NCBI RefSeq assembly: GCF_029227915.1
Contig: NC_079877.1
Location: 5,830,001 to 5,894,000, forward strand
Reading direction: 5' to 3'
Source of the DNA: Hydractinia symbiolongicarpus
Taxonomy: Eukaryota > Cnidaria > Hydrozoa > Anthoathecata > Hydractiniidae
DNA length: 64,000 nucleotides
How positions within the stretch are numbered: position 1 is the first letter of the stretch; each line of letters begins with the position of its first letter. Below, piece by piece: positions 24,101-38,023 of the stretch. Below the pieces are notes generated by a model. It saw only the letters and a program-made list of their open reading frames with translations. It was not told the DNA's origin and ran no database searches. A program made the position numbers and the translations under genes.

Positions 24101-25470
24101 CCGTAAATCCCGGGCTTGGCCCGTATAGTCAAAAGTATACAAAGGAAGTACCCAGGGAGTAAACTCATTTCCCGAACGATTTTTTATTTTATTTTTTTAC
24201 CACTAAACGCATGAGACTTGTAGTTTTCAAAAATATTTTCATATTTGATGGGACGCTGAATAAAAGAAGTTTAATCGCCGGCAAACGAAAACCCGCGATT
24301 TCCCGTAAATCCCGGACTCGGCCCGTATAGTCAAAAGTATACAAAGAAAGTACCCAGGGAGTAAACTCATTTCTCGAACGATTTTTTAAATTATTTTTTC
24401 ACCACTAAAACGCATGAGACTTGTAGTTTTCAAGAATGTTTTCATTTTTGATGAGACGCTGAATAAAAGCAGTTTAATCGCCGGCAAACTAAAACCCGCG
24501 ATTTCCCGTAAATCCCGGGCTTGGCACGTATAGTCGCAAGTATACAAAGAAAGTACCCTGTGAGTAAACTCATTTCCAGAACGATTTTTTAAATTATTTT
24601 TTCACCACTAAAACGCATAAGACTTGTAGTTTTTAAAAATGTTTTCATTTTTGATGAGACGCTGAATAAAAGAAGTTTAATCGCCGGCAAACGAAAACCT
24701 GCGATTTCCCGTAAATCCCGACTTGGCCCGTATAGTCAAAAGTATACAAAGGAAGTACCCAGGGAGTAAACTCATTTCCCGAACGATTTTTTATATTATT
24801 TGTTTACCAATAAAAGCATGAGACTTGAAGTTTTCAAAAATATTTTCATATTTGATGGGACGCTGAATAAAAGAAGTTTAATCGCCGGCAAACGAAATCC
24901 CGCGTTTTCCCGTAAATCCGGGGTTTGGTCCGTATAGTCGAATGTATACAAAGAAAGTACCCAGGGAGTAAACTCATTTCCCGAACGATTTTTTAAATTT
25001 TTTTTTACCACTAATACGGATGAGACTTGTAGTTTTCAAAAATATTTTCATATTTGATGGGACGCTGAATAAAAGAAGTTCAATCGCCGGCAAACGAAAA
25101 TCCGCGATTTCCCGTAAATCCCGGACTCGGCCCGTATAGTCAAAAGTATACAAAGAAAGTACCCAGGGAGTAAACTCATTTCCCGAACGATTTTTTAAAT
25201 TATTTTTTCACCACTAAAACGCATGAGACTTGTAGTTTTCAAAAATGTTTTCATTTTTGATGAGACGCTTAATGAAAGAGGTTTAATCGCCGGCAAACGA
25301 AATCCCGCGTTTTCCCGTAAATCCGGGGTTTGGCCCGTATAGTCGAATGTATACAAACAAAGTACCCAGGGAGTAAACTCATTTCCCGAACGATTTTTTA
25401 AATTTTTTTTTCACCACTAATACGCATGAGACTTGTAGTTTTCAAAAATGTTTTCGTTTTTGATGAGACG
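21200..25470 (+). repeat. 12-monomer HOR, second locus (2430-bp period)
   Basis: Copy 1 is about 21200-23629 and copy 2 about 23630-25470 (partial). Shared tags are AGTACACTGTGAG (21312, 23742), TTTTTAATGAGACG (about 21612, 24042), GTCGCAAGTA and TTCAATCGCCGG (22651, 25080). A four-monomer, 810-bp duplication is nested in copy 1 (type I tag at 22370 and 23180). Confidence 0.82.
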
Positions 25471-28250
25471 CTTAATGAAAGAGGTTTAATCGCCGGCAAA
25501 CGAAAACCTGCGATTTCCCGTAAATCCCGACTTGGCCCGTATAGTCAAAAGTATACAAAGAAAGTACCCAGGGAGTAAACTCATTTCCCGAAAGATTTTT
25601 TAAATCATTTTTTCACCACTAAAACGCATGAGACTTGTAGTTTTCAAAAATGTTTTCATTTTTGATGAGACGCTGAATAAAAGAAGTTTAATCGCCGGCA
25701 AACGAAAACCCGCGATTTCCTGTAAATCCCGGGCTTGGCCCGTATAGTCAAAAGTATACAAAGGAAGTACCCAGGGAGTAAACTCATTTCCCGAACGATT
25801 TTTTATATTATTTTTTTACCACTAAACGCATGAGACTTGTAGTTTTCAAAAATATTTTCATATTTGATGGGACGCTGAATAAAAGAAGTTTAATCGCCGG
25901 CAAACGAAAATTCGCGATTTCCCGTAAATCCCGGACTCGGCCCGTATAGTCAAAAGTATACAAAGAAGTACCCAGGGAGTAAACTCATTTCCCGAACGAT
26001 TTTTTAAATTATTTTTTCACCACTAAAACGCATGAGACTTGTAGTTTTCAAAAATGTTTTCATTTTTGATGAGACGCTTAATGAAAGAGGTTTAATCGCC
26101 GGCAAACGAAATCCCGCGTTTTCCCGTAAATCCGGGATTTGGTCCGTATAGTCGAATGTATACAAAGAAAGTACCCAGGGAGTAAACTCATTTCCCGAAC
26201 GATTTTTTAAATTTTTTTTTCACCACTAATACGCATGAGACTTGTAGTTTTCAAAAATGTTTTCATTTTTGATGAGACGCTTAATGAAAGAGATTTAATC
26301 GCAGGAAAACGAAATCCCGCGTTTTCCCGTAAATCTGGGGCTTGGCCCGTATAGTCGAATGTATACAAAGAAAATACCCAGGGAGTAAACTCATTTCCCG
26401 AACGATTTTTTAAATTTTTTTTTCACCACTAAAACGCATGAGACTTGTAGTTTTCAAAAATGTTTTCATTTTTGATGAGACGCTTAATGAAAGAGGTTTA
26501 ATTGCCGGAAAACGAAAACCCGCGATTTCCCGTAAATCCCGGGCTTGGCCCGTATAGTCGAATGTATACAAAGAAAGTACCCTGTGAGTAAACTCATTTC
26601 CAGAACGATTTTTTAAATTATTTTTTCACCACTAAAACGCATAAGACTTGTAGTTTTTAAAAATGTTTTCATTTTTGATGAGACCCTGAATAAAAGAAGT
26701 TTAATCGCCGGCAAAAGAAAACCCGCGATTTCCCGTAAATCCCGGCTTGGCCGTATAGTCAAAAGTATACAAAGAAAGTACCCAGGGAGTAAACTCATTT
26801 CCCGAACGATTTTTTAAATTATTTTTTCACCACTAAAACGCATGAGACTTGTAGTTTTAAAAAATGTTTTTATTTTTGATGAGACGCTGAATAAAAGAAG
26901 TTTAATCGCCGGCAAACGAAAACCCGCGATTTCCCGTAAATCCCGGGCTTGGCACGTAAAGTCGAATGTATACAAAGAAAGTACCCTGTGAGTAAACTCA
27001 TTTCCAGAACAATTTTTTAAATTATTTTTTCACCACTAAAGCCCATGAGACTTGTAGTTTTTAAAAATGTTTTCATTTTTGATGAGACGCTGAATAAAAG
27101 AAGTTAAATCGCCGGCAAACGAAAACCTGCGATTTCCCGTAAATCCTGGACTCGGCCCGTATAGTCAAAAGTATACAAAGAAAGTACCCAGGGAGTAAAC
27201 TCATTTCCCGAACGATTTTTTATATTATTTTTTTACCACTAAACGCATGAGACTTGTAGTTTTCAAAAATATTTTCATATTTGATGGGACGCTGAATAAA
27301 AGAAGTTTAATCGCCGGCAAACGAAAACCTGCGATTTCCCGTAAATCCCGGACTCGGCCCGTATAGTCAAAAGTATACAAAGAAATACCCAGGGAGTAAA
27401 CTCATTTCTCGAACGATTTTTTAAATTATTTTTTCACCACTAAAACGCATGAGACTTGTAGTTTTCAAGAATGTTTTCATTTTTGATGAGACGCTGAATG
27501 AAAGCAGTTTAATCGCCGGCAAACTAAAACCCGCGATTTTCCGTAAATCATGGGCTTGGCACGTATAGTCGCATGTATACAAAGAAAGTACCCTGTGAGT
27601 AAACTCATTTCCAGAACGATTTTTTAAATTATTTTTTCACCACTAAAACGCATAAGACTTGTAGTTTTTAAAAATGTTTTCATTTTTGATGAGACGCTGA
27701 ATAAAAGAAGTTTAATCGCCGGCAAACGAAAACCTGCGATTTCCCGTAAATCCCGACTTGGCCCGTATAGTCAAAAGTATACAAAGGAAGTACCCAGGGA
27801 GTAAACTCATTTCCCGAACGATTTTTTATATTATTTGTTTACCAATAAAAGCATGAGACTTGTAGTTTTCAAAAATATTTTCATATTTGATGGGACGCTG
27901 AATAAAAGAAGTTTAATTGCCGGCAAACGAAAATCCGCGATTTCCCGTAAATCCCGGACTCGGCCCGTATAGTCAAAAGTATACAAAGAAAGTACCCAGG
28001 GAGTAAACTCATTTCCCGAACGATTTTTTAAATCATTTTTTCACCACTAAAACGCATGAGACTTGTAGTTTTCAAAAATGTTTTCATTTTTGATGAGACG
28101 CTTAATGAAAGAGGTTTAATCGCCGGCAAACGAAATCCCGCGATTTCCCGTAAATCCCGGACTCGGCCCGTATAGTCAAAAGTATACAAAGAAAGTACCC
28201 AGGGAGTAAACTCATTTCCCGAACGATTTTTTAAATTATTTTTTCACCAC
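25471..28250 (+). repeat. Mixed monomer stretch
   Basis: Types A, B, B2, G, C and I follow each other. The type I tag at 27835 is 3035 bp (15 monomers) from that at 24800. A monomer at about 25960 lacks one A (CAAAGAAGTACCC), a mark that recurs at 31229, 31835, 36495 and 38520. No gene or foreign element was seen. Confidence 0.75.
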
Positions 28251-28254
28251 TACA

Positions 28255-29066
28255 ACGCATGAGACTTGTAGTTTTCAAAAATGTTTTCATTTTTGATGAG
28301 ACGCTTAATGAAAGAGGTTTAATCGCCGGCAAACGAAATCCCGCGTTTTCCCGTAAATCCGGGGTTTGGCCCGTATAGTCGAATGTATACAAACAAAGTA
28401 CCCAGGGAGTAAACTCATTTCCCGAACGATTTTTTAAATTTTTTTTTCACCACTAATACGCATGAGACTTGTAGTTTTCAAAAATGTTTTCATTTTTGAT
28501 GAGACGCTTAATGAAAGAGATTTAATCGCAGGAAAACGAAATCCCGCGTTTTCCCGTAAATCCGGGGCTTGGCCCGTATAGTCGAATGTATACAAAGAAA
28601 GTATCCAGGGAGGAAACTCATTTCCCGAACGATTTTTTAAATTTTTTTTTCACCACTAAAACGCATGAGACTTGTAGTTTTCAAAAATGTTTTCATTTTT
28701 GATGAGACGCTTAATGAAAGAGGTTTAATCGCCGGCAAACGAAATCCCGCGTTTTCCCGTAAATCCGGGGTTTGGCCCGTATAGTCGAATGTATACAAAC
28801 AAAGTACCCAGGGAGTAAACTCATTTCCCGAACGATTTTTTAAATTTTTTTTTCACCACTAATACGCATGAGACTTGTAGTTTTCAAAAATGTTTTCATT
28901 TTTGATGAGACGCTTAATGAAAGAGATTTAATCGCAGGAAAACGAAATCCCGCGTTTTCCCGTAAATCCGGGGCTTGGCCCGTATAGTCGAATGTATACA
29001 AAGAAAGTATCCAGGGAGGAAACTCATTTCCGAACGATTTTTTAAATTTTTTTTTCACCACTAAAA
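28255..29066 (+). repeat. 406-bp two-monomer tandem duplication
   Basis: AGGAAACTCATTT occurs at 28611 and 29017, and ACAAACAAAG about 406 bp apart in the same pair. Both copies are a type B plus a type B2 monomer. AGGAAACTC, in place of the usual AGTAAACTC, was otherwise seen only at about 33472. Confidence 0.8.
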
Positions 29067-30651
29067 CGCATGAGACTTGTAGTTTTCAAAAATGTTTTCA
29101 TTTTTGATGAGACGCTTAATGAAAGAGGTTTAATCGCCGGAAAACGAAAACCCGCGATTTCCCGTAAATCCCGGGCTTGGCCCGTATAGTCGAATGTATA
29201 CAAAGAAAGTACCCTGTGAGTAAACTCATTTCCAGAACGATTTTTTAAATTATTTTTTCACCACTAAACGCATGAGACTTGTAGTTTTCAAAAATATCTT
29301 CATATTTGATGGGACGCTGAATAAAAGAAGTTTAATCGCCGGCAAACGAAAATCCGCGATTTCCCGTAAATCCCGGACTCGGCCCGTATAATCAAAAGTA
29401 TACAAAGAAAGTACCCAGGGAGTAAACTCAATTCCCGAACGATTTTTTAAATTTTTTTTTCACCACTAATACGCATGAGACTTGTAGTTTTCAAAAATGT
29501 TTTCATTTTTGATGAGACGCTTAATGAAAGAGATTTAATCGCAGGAAAACGAAATCCCGCGTTTTCCCGTAAATCCGGGGCTTGGCCCGTATAGTCGAAT
29601 GTATACAAAGAAAGTATCCAGGGAGTAAACTCATTTCCCGAACGATTTTTTAAATTTTTTTTTCACCACTAAAACGCATGAGACTTGTAGTTTTCAAAAA
29701 TGTTTTCATTTTTGATGAGACGCTGAATAAAAGAAGTTTAATCGCCGGCAAACGAAAACCCGCGATTTCCCGTAAATCCTGGGCTTTGCCCGTATAGTCA
29801 AAAGTATACAAAGAAAGTACCCAGGGAGTAAACTAATTTCCCGAACGATTTTTTAAATTACTTTTTCACCGCTAAAACGCATGAGACTGGTAGTTTTTAA
29901 AAATGTTTTCATTTTTGATGAGACGCTGAATAAAAGAAGTTCAATCGCCGGCAAACGAAAACCTGCGATTTCCCGTAAATCCTGGACTCGGCCCGTATAG
30001 TCAAAAGTATACAAAGAAAGTACCCAGGGAGTAAACTCATTTCCCGAACGATTTTTTACATTATTTTTTTACCACTAAACGCATGAGGCTTGTAGTTTTC
30101 TAAAATATTTTCATATTTGATGGGACGCTGAATAAAAGAAGTTTAATCGCCGGCAAACGAAAATCCGCGATTTCCCGTAAATCCTGGACTCGGCCCGTAT
30201 AGTCAAAAGTATACAAAGAAAGTACCCAGGGAGTAAACTCATTTCCCGAACGATCTTTTATATTATTTTTTTACCACTAAACGCATGAGACTTGTAGTTT
30301 TCAAAAATATCTTCATATTTGATGGGACGCTGAATAAAAGAAGTTTAATCGCCGGCAAACGAAAATCCGCGATTTCCCGTAAATCCCGGACTCGGCCCGT
30401 ATAATCAAAAGTATACAAAGAAAGTACCCAGGGAGTAAACTCATTTCCCGAACGATTTTTTAAATTATTTTTTCACCACTAAAACGCATGAGACTTGTAG
30501 TTTTTAAGAATGTTTTCATTTTTGATGAGACGCTGAATAAAAGCAGTTTAATCGCCGGCAAACTAAAACCCGCGATTTCCCGTAAATCCCGGGCTTGGCA
30601 CGTATAGTCGCATGTATACAAAGAAAGTACACTGTGAGTAAACTCCTTTCC
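29067..30651 (+). repeat. H-type HOR block, first occurrence
   Basis: It holds GTATAATCAAAAG at about 29390 and 30402 and the H tag at 30058. The order from about 29670 matches that from about 34937 at offset 5267, about 26 monomers, up to the three-monomer duplication that follows. Confidence 0.75.
29922..30123 (+). repeat. Monomer type H (TTTTTTACATTA / GCATGAGGCTTG)
   Basis: Tagged by TTTTTTACATTATTTTTTTA, GCATGAGGCTTG and usually TTTTCTAAAATATTTTC. ACATTA occurs at about 30058, 34312, 35325, 37553 and 40387. A close relative, TTTTTTACATTATTTTTTAC with TTTTCAAAAATA, occurs at about 47400 and 47803. Confidence 0.8.
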
Positions 30652-31865
30652 AGAACGATTTTTTAAATTATTTTTTCACCACTAAAACGCATAAGACTTG
30701 TAGTTTTTAAAAATGTTTTCATTTTTGATGAGACGCTGAATAAAAGAAGTTTAATCGCCGGCAAACGAAAACCTGCGATTTCCCGTAAATCCCGGCTTGG
30801 CCCGTATAGTCAAAAGTATACAAAGAAAGTACCCAGGGAGTAAACTCATTTCCCGAAAGATTTTTTAAATTATTTTTTCACCACTAAAACGCATGAAACT
30901 TGTAGTTTTCAAAAATGTTTTCATTTTTGATGAGACGCTGAATAAAAGAAGTTTAATCGCCGGCAAACGAAAACCCGCGATTTCCCGTAAATCCCGGGCT
31001 TGGCCCGTATAGTCAAAAGTATACAAAGGAAGTACCCAGGGAGTAAACTCATTTCCCGAACGATTTTTTATATTATTTTTTTACCACTAAACGCATGAGA
31101 CTTGTAGTTTTCAAAAATATTTTCATATTTGATGGGACGCTGAATAAAAGAAGTTTAATCGCCGGCAAACGAAAATTCGCGATTTCCCGTAAATCCCGGA
31201 CTCGGCCCGTATAGTCAAAAGTATACAAAGAAGTAACCAGGGAGTAAACTCATTTCCCGAACGATTTTTTAAATTATTTTTTCACCACTAAAACGCATAA
31301 GACTTGTAGTTTTTAAAAATGTTTTCATTTTTGATGAGACGCTGAATAAAAGAAGTTTAATCGCCGGCAAACGAAAACCTGCGATTTCCCGTAAATCCCG
31401 GCTTGGCCCGTATAGTCAAAAGTATACAAAGAAAGTACCCAGGGAGTAAACTCATTTCCCGAAAGATTTTTTAAATTATTTTTTCACCACTAAAACGCAT
31501 GAAACTTGTAGTTTTCAAAAATGTTTTCATTTTTGATGAGACGCTGAATAAAAGAAGTTTAATCGCCGGCAAACGAAAACCCGCGATTTCCCGTAAATCC
31601 CGGGCTTGGCCCGTATAGTCAAAAGTATACAAAGGAAGTACCCAGGGAGTAAACTCATTTCCCGAACGATTTTTTATATTATTTTTTTACCACTAAACGC
31701 ATGAGACTTGTAGTTTTCAAAAATATTTTCATATTTGATGGGACGCTGAATAAAAGAAGTTTAATCGCCGGCAAACGAAAATTCGCGATTTCCCGTAAAT
31801 CCCGGACTCGGCCCGTATAGTCAAAAGTATACAAAGAAGTAACCAGGGAGTAAACTCATTTCCCG
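30652..31865 (+). repeat. 607-bp three-monomer tandem duplication
   Basis: 30652-31258 is repeated as 31259-31865. GCATGAAACTTG occurs at 30892 and 31499. GAAGTAACCAGG, which has a base missing, occurs about 607 bp apart at about 31231 and 31838. The copies look essentially identical, implying a recent event. Confidence 0.88.
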
Positions 31866-34800
31866 AACGATTTTTTAAATTATTTTTTCACCACTAAAAC
31901 GCATGAGACTTGTAGTTTTCAAAAATGTTTTCATTTTTGATGAGACGCTTAATGAAAGAGGTTTAATCGCCGGCAAACGAAATCCCGCGTTTTCCCGTAA
32001 ATCCGGGATTTGGCCCGTATAGTCGAATGTATACAAAGAAAGTACCCAGGGAGTAAACTCATTTCCCGAACGATTTTTTAAATTTTTTTTTCACCACTAA
32101 TACGCATGAGACTTGTAGTTTTCAAAAATGTTTTCATTTTTGATGAGACGCTTAATGAAAGAGATTTAATCGCAGGAAAACGAAATCCCGCGTTTTTCCG
32201 TAAATCCGGGGCTTGGCCCGTATAGTCGAATGTATACAAAGAAAATACCCAGGGAGTAAACTCATTTCCCGAACGATTTTTTAAATTTTTTTTTCACCAC
32301 TAAAACGCATGAGACTTGTAGTTTTCAAAATTGTTTTCATTTTTGATGAGACGCTCAATGAAAGAGATTTAATCGCAGGAAAACGAAATCCCGCGTTTTC
32401 CCGTAAATCCGGGGCTTGGCCCGTATAGTCGAATGTATACAAAGAAAGTATCCAGGGAGTAAACTCATTTCCCGAACGATTTTTTAAATTTTTTTTTCAC
32501 CACTAAAACGCATGAGACTTGTAGTTTTCAAAAATGTTTTCATTTTTGATGAGACGCTGAATAAAAGAAGTTTAATCGCCGGCAAACGAAAACCCGCGAT
32601 TTCCCGTAAATCCCGGGCTTTGCCCGTATAGTCAAAAGTATACAAAGGAAGTACCCAGGGAGTAAACTCATTTCCCGAACGATTTTTTATATTATTTGTT
32701 TACCAATAAAAGCATGAGACTTGTAGTTTTCAAAAATATTTTCATATTTGATGGGACGCTGAATAAAAGAAGTTTAATCGCCGGCAAACGAAAATCCGCG
32801 ATTTCCCGTAAATCCCGGACTCGGCCCGTATAGTCAAAAGTATACAAAGAAAGTACCCAGGGAGTAAACTCATTTCCCGAACGATTTTTTAAATCATTTT
32901 TTCACCACTAAAACGCATGAGACTTGTAGTTTTCAAAAATGTTTTCATTTTTGATGAGACGCTTAATGAAAGAGGTTTAATCGCCGGCAAACGAAATCCC
33001 GCGATTTCCCGTAAATCCCGGACTCGGCCCGTATAGTCAAAAGTATACAAAGAAAGTACCCAGGGAGTAAACTCATTTCCCGAACGATTTTTTAAATTAT
33101 TTTTTCACCACTAAAACGCATGAGACTTGTAGTTTTCAAAAATGTTTTCATTTTTGATGAGACGCTTAATGAAAGAGGTTTAATCGCCGGCAAACGAAAT
33201 CCCGCATTTTCCCGTAAATCCGGGGTTTGGCCCGTATAGTCGAATGTATACAAACAAAGTACCCAGGGAGTAAACTCATTTCCCGAACGATTTTTTAAAT
33301 TTTTTTTTCACCACTAATACGCATGAGACTTGTAGTTTTCAAAAATGTTTTCATTTTTGATGAGACGCTTAATGAAAGAGATTTAATCGCAGGAAAACGA
33401 AATCCCGCGTTTTCCCGTAAATCCGGGGCTTGGCCCGTATAGTCGAATGTATACAAAGAAAGTATCCAGGGAGGAAACTCATTTCCCGAACGATTTTTTA
33501 AATTTTTTTTTCACCACTAAAACGCATGAGACTTGTAGTTTTCAAAAATGTTTTCATTTTTGATGAGACGCTTAATGAAAGAGGTTTAATCGCCGGAAAA
33601 CGAAAACCCGCGATTTCCCGTAAATCCCGGGCTTGGCCCGTATAGTCGAATGTATACAAAGAAAGTACCCTGTGAGTAAACTCATTTCCAGAACGATTTT
33701 TTAAATTATTTTTTCACCACTAAAACGCATAAGACTTGTAGTTTTTAAAAATGTTTTCATTTTTGATGAGACGCTGAATAAAAGAAGTTTAATCGCCGGC
33801 AAACGAAAACCCGCGAATGCCCGTAAATCCCGGGCTTGGCACGTATAGTCGAATGTATACAAAGAAAGTACCCTGTGAGTAAACTCATTTCCAGAACGAT
33901 TTTTTAAATCATTTTTTCACCACTAAAGCGCATGAGACTTGTAGTTTTTAAAAATGTTTTCATTTTTGATGAGACGCTGAATAAAAGAAGTTTAATCGCC
34001 GGCAAACGAAAACCCGCGATTTCCCGTAAATCCCGGGCTTGGCCCGTATAGTCAATAGTATACAAAGAAAGTACCCAGGGTGTAAACTCATTTCCCGAAC
34101 GATTTTTTAAATTACTTTTTCACCACTAAAACGCATGAGACTTGTAGTTTTTAAAAATGTTTTCATTTTTGATGAGACGCTGAATAAAAGAAGTTCAATC
34201 GCCGGCAAACGAAAACCTGCGATTTCCCGTAAATCCTGGACTCGGCCCGTATAGTCAAAAGTATACAAAGAAAGTACCCAGGGAGTAAACTCATTTCCCG
34301 AACGATTTTTTACATTATTTTTTTACCACTAAACGCATGAGGCTTGTAGTTTTCTAAAATATTTTCATATTTGATGGGACGCTGAATAAAAGAAGTTTAA
34401 TCGCCGGCAAACAAAAATCCGCGATTTCCCGTAAATCCCGGACTCGGCCCGTATAGTCAAAAGTATACAAAGAAAGTACCCAGGGAGTAAACTCATTTCC
34501 CGAACGATTTTTTATATTATTTTTTTACCACTAAACGCATGAGACTTGTAGTTTTCAAAAATATCTTCATATTTGATGGGACGCTGAATAAAAGAAGTTT
34601 AATCGCCGGCAAACGAAAATCCGCGATTTCCCGTAAATCCCGGACTCAGCCCGTATAATCAAAAGTATACAAAGAAAGTACCCAGGGAGTAAACTCATTT
34701 CCCGAACGATTTTTTAAATTTTTTTTTCACCACTAATACGCATGAGACTTGTAGTTTTCAAAAATGTTTTCATTTTTGATGAGACGCTTAATGAAAGAGA

Positions 34801-34940
34801 TTTAATCGCAGGAAAACGAAATCCCGCGTTTTCCCCTAAATCCGGGGCTTGGCCCGTATAGTCGAATGTATACAAAGAAAGTATCCAGGGAGTAAACTCA
34901 TTTCCCGAACGATTTTTTAAATTTTTTTTTCACCACTAAA
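31866..34940 (+). repeat. HOR stretch related to 27.8-29 kb (24-monomer offset)
   Basis: The type I tag at 32696 and AGGAAACTC at 33472 lie 4861 bp after 27835 and 28611. B2 monomers with AAAATTGTTTTC (about 32326) and an isolated CCCGCGAATGCCC substitution (about 33812) are present. No non-satellite DNA was seen. Confidence 0.75.
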
Positions 34941-37820
34941 ACGCATGAGACTTGTAGTTTTCAAAAATGTTTTCATTTTTGATGAGACGCTGAATAAAAG
35001 AAGTTTAATCGCCGGCAAATGAAAACCCGCGATTTCCCGTAAATCCTGGGCTTTGCCCGTATAGTCAAAAGTATACAAAGAAAGTACCCAGGGAGTAAAC
35101 TAATTTCCCGAACGATTTTTTAAATTACTTTTTCACCGCTAAAACGCATGAGACTTGTAGTTTTTAAAAATGTTTTCATTTTTGATGAGACGCTGAATAA
35201 AAGAAGTTCAATCGCCGGCAAACGAAAACCTGCGATTTCCCGTAAATCCTGGACTCGGCCCGTATAGTCAAAAGTATACAAAGAAAGTACCCAGGGAGTA
35301 AACTCATTTCCCGAACGATTTTTTACATTATTTTTTTACCACTAAACGCATGAGGCTTGTAGTTTTCTAAAATATTTTCATATTTGATGGGACGCTGAAA
35401 AAAAGAAGTTTAATCGCCGGCAAACGAAAATCCGCGATTTCCCGTAAATCCCGGACTCGGCCCGTATAGTCAAAAGTATACAAAGAAAGTACCCAGGGAG
35501 TAAACACATTTCCCGAACGATCTTTTATATTATTTTTTTACCACTAAACGCATGAGACTTGTAGTTTTCAAAAATATCTTCATATTTGATGGGACGCTGA
35601 ATAAAAGAAGTTTAATCGCCGGCAAACGAAAATCCGCGATTTCCCGTAAATCCCGGACTCGGCCCGTATAATCAAAAGTATACAAAGAAAGTACCCAGGG
35701 AGTAAACTCATTTCCCGAACGATTTTTTAAATTATTTTTTCACCACTAAAACGCATGAGACTTGTAGTTTTTAAGAATGTTTTCATTTTTGATGAGACGC
35801 TGAATAAAAGCAGTTTAATCGCCGGCAAACTAAAACCCGCGATTTCCCGTAAATCCCGGGCTTGGCACGTATAGTCGCATGTATACAAAGAAAGTACACT
35901 GTGAGTAAACTCATTTCCAGAACGATTTTTTAAATTATTTTTTCACCACTAAAACGCATAAGACTTGTAGTTTTTAAAAATATTTTCATTTTTGATGAGA
36001 CGCTGAATAAAAGAAGTTTAATCGCCGGCAAACGAAAACCTGCGATTTCCCGTAAATCCCGGCTTGGCCCGTATAGTCAAAAGTATACAAAGAAAGTACC
36101 CAGGGAGTAAACTCATTTCCCGAAAGATTTTTTAAATTATTTTTTCACCACTAAAACGCATGAAACTTGTAGTTTTCAAAAATGTTTTCATTTTTGATGA
36201 GACGCTGAATAAAAGAAGTTTAATCGCCGGCAAACGAAAACCCGCGATTTCCCGTAAATCCCGGGCTTGGCCCGTATAGTCAAAAGTATACAAAGGAAGT
36301 ACCCAGGGAGTAAACTCATTTCCCGAACGATTTTTTATATTATTTTTTTACCACTAAACGCATGAGACTTGTAGTTTTCAAAATTATTTTCATATTTGAT
36401 GGGACGCTGAATAAAAGAAGTTTAATCGCCGGCAAACGAAAATTCGCGATTTCCCGTAAATCCCGGACTCGGCCCGTATAGTCAAAAGTATACAAAGAAG
36501 TACCCAGGGAGTAAACTCATTTCCCGAACGATTTTTTAAATTATTTTTTCACCACTAAAACGCATGAGACTTGTAGTTTTTAAAAATGTTTTCATTTTTG
36601 ATGAGACGCTTAATGAAAGAGGTTTAATCGCCGGCAAACGAAATCCCGCGTTTTCCCGTAAATCCGGGATTTGGCCCGTATAGTCGAATGTATACAAAGA
36701 AAGTACCCAGGGAGTAAACTCATTTCCCGAACGATTTTTTAAATTTTTTTTTCACCACTAATGCGCATGAGACTTGTAGTTTTCAAAAATGTTTTCATTT
36801 TTGATGAGACGCTTAATGAAAGAGATTTAATCGCAGGAAAACAAAATCCCGCGTTTTTCCGTAAATCCGGGGCTTGGCCCGTATAGTCGAATGTATACAA
36901 AGAAAATACCCAGGGAGTAAACTCATTTCCCGAACGATTTTTTAAATTTTTTTTTCACCACTAAAACGCATGAGACTTGTAGTTTTCAAAATTGTTTTCA
37001 TTTTTGATGAGACGCTCAATGAAAGAGATTTAATCGCAGGAAAACGAAATCCCGCGTTTTCCCGTAAATCCGGGGCTTGGCCCGTATAGTCGAATGTATA
37101 CAAAGAAAGTATCCAGGGAGTAAACTCATTTCCCGAACGATTTTTTAAATTTTTTTTTCACCACTAAAACGCATGAGACTTGTAGTTTTCAAAAATGTTT
37201 TCATTTTTGATGAGACGCTGAATAAAAGAAGTTTAATCGCCGGCAAACGAAAACCCGCGATTTCCCGTAAATCCCGGGCTTTGCCCGTATAGTCAAAAGT
37301 ATACAAAGAAAGTACCCAGGGAGTAAACTAATTTCCCGAACGATTTTTTAAATTACTTTTTCACCGCTAAAACGCATGAGACTTGTAGTTTTTAAAAATG
37401 TTTTCATTTTTGATGAGACGCTGAATAAAAGAAGTTCAATCGCCGGCAAACGAAAACCTGCGATTTCCCGTAAATCCTGGACTCGGCCCGTATAGTCAAA
37501 AGTATACAAAGAAAGTACCCAGGGAGTAAACTCATTTCCCGAACGATTTTTTACATTATTTTTTTACCACTAAACGCATGAGGCTTGTAGTTTTCTAAAA
37601 TATTTTCATATTTGATGGGACGCTGAATAAAAGAAGTTTAATCGCCGGCAAACGAAAATCCGCGATTTCCCGTAAATCCCGGACTCGGCCCGTATAGTCA
37701 AAAGTATACAAAGAAAGTACCCAGGGAGTAAACTCATTTCCCGAACGATCTTTTATATTATTTTTTTACCACTAAACGCATGAGACTTGTAGTTTTCAAA
37801 AATATCTTCATATTTGATGG
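34941..37820 (+). repeat. H-type HOR block, second and third occurrences
   Basis: The H tag at 34312 and 35325 is 1013 bp apart (five monomers), and at 35325 and 37553 is 2228 bp apart (11 monomers). GCTTTGCCCG and GTATAATCAAAAG accompany both. Confidence 0.75.
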
Positions 37821-38023
37821 GACGCTGAATAAAAGAAGTTTAATCGCCGGCAAACGAAAATCCGCGATTTCCCGTAAATCCCGGACTCGGCCCGTATAAT
37901 CAAAAGTATACAAAGAAAGTACACTGTGAGTAAACTCATTTCCAGAACGATTTTTTAAATTATTTTTTCACCACTAAAACGCATAAGACTTGTAGTTTTT
38001 AAAAATGTTTTCATTTTTGATGA
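37821..38023 (+). repeat. Hybrid monomer from a one-monomer deletion
   Basis: The head with GTATAATCAAAAGTATAC matches 35593 onward. At GAAAGTAC it switches to ACTGTGAG and TTTCCAGAACG, which belong to the next monomer of the parental order (35796-35998). Exactly one monomer has been lost in register. Confidence 0.8.
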
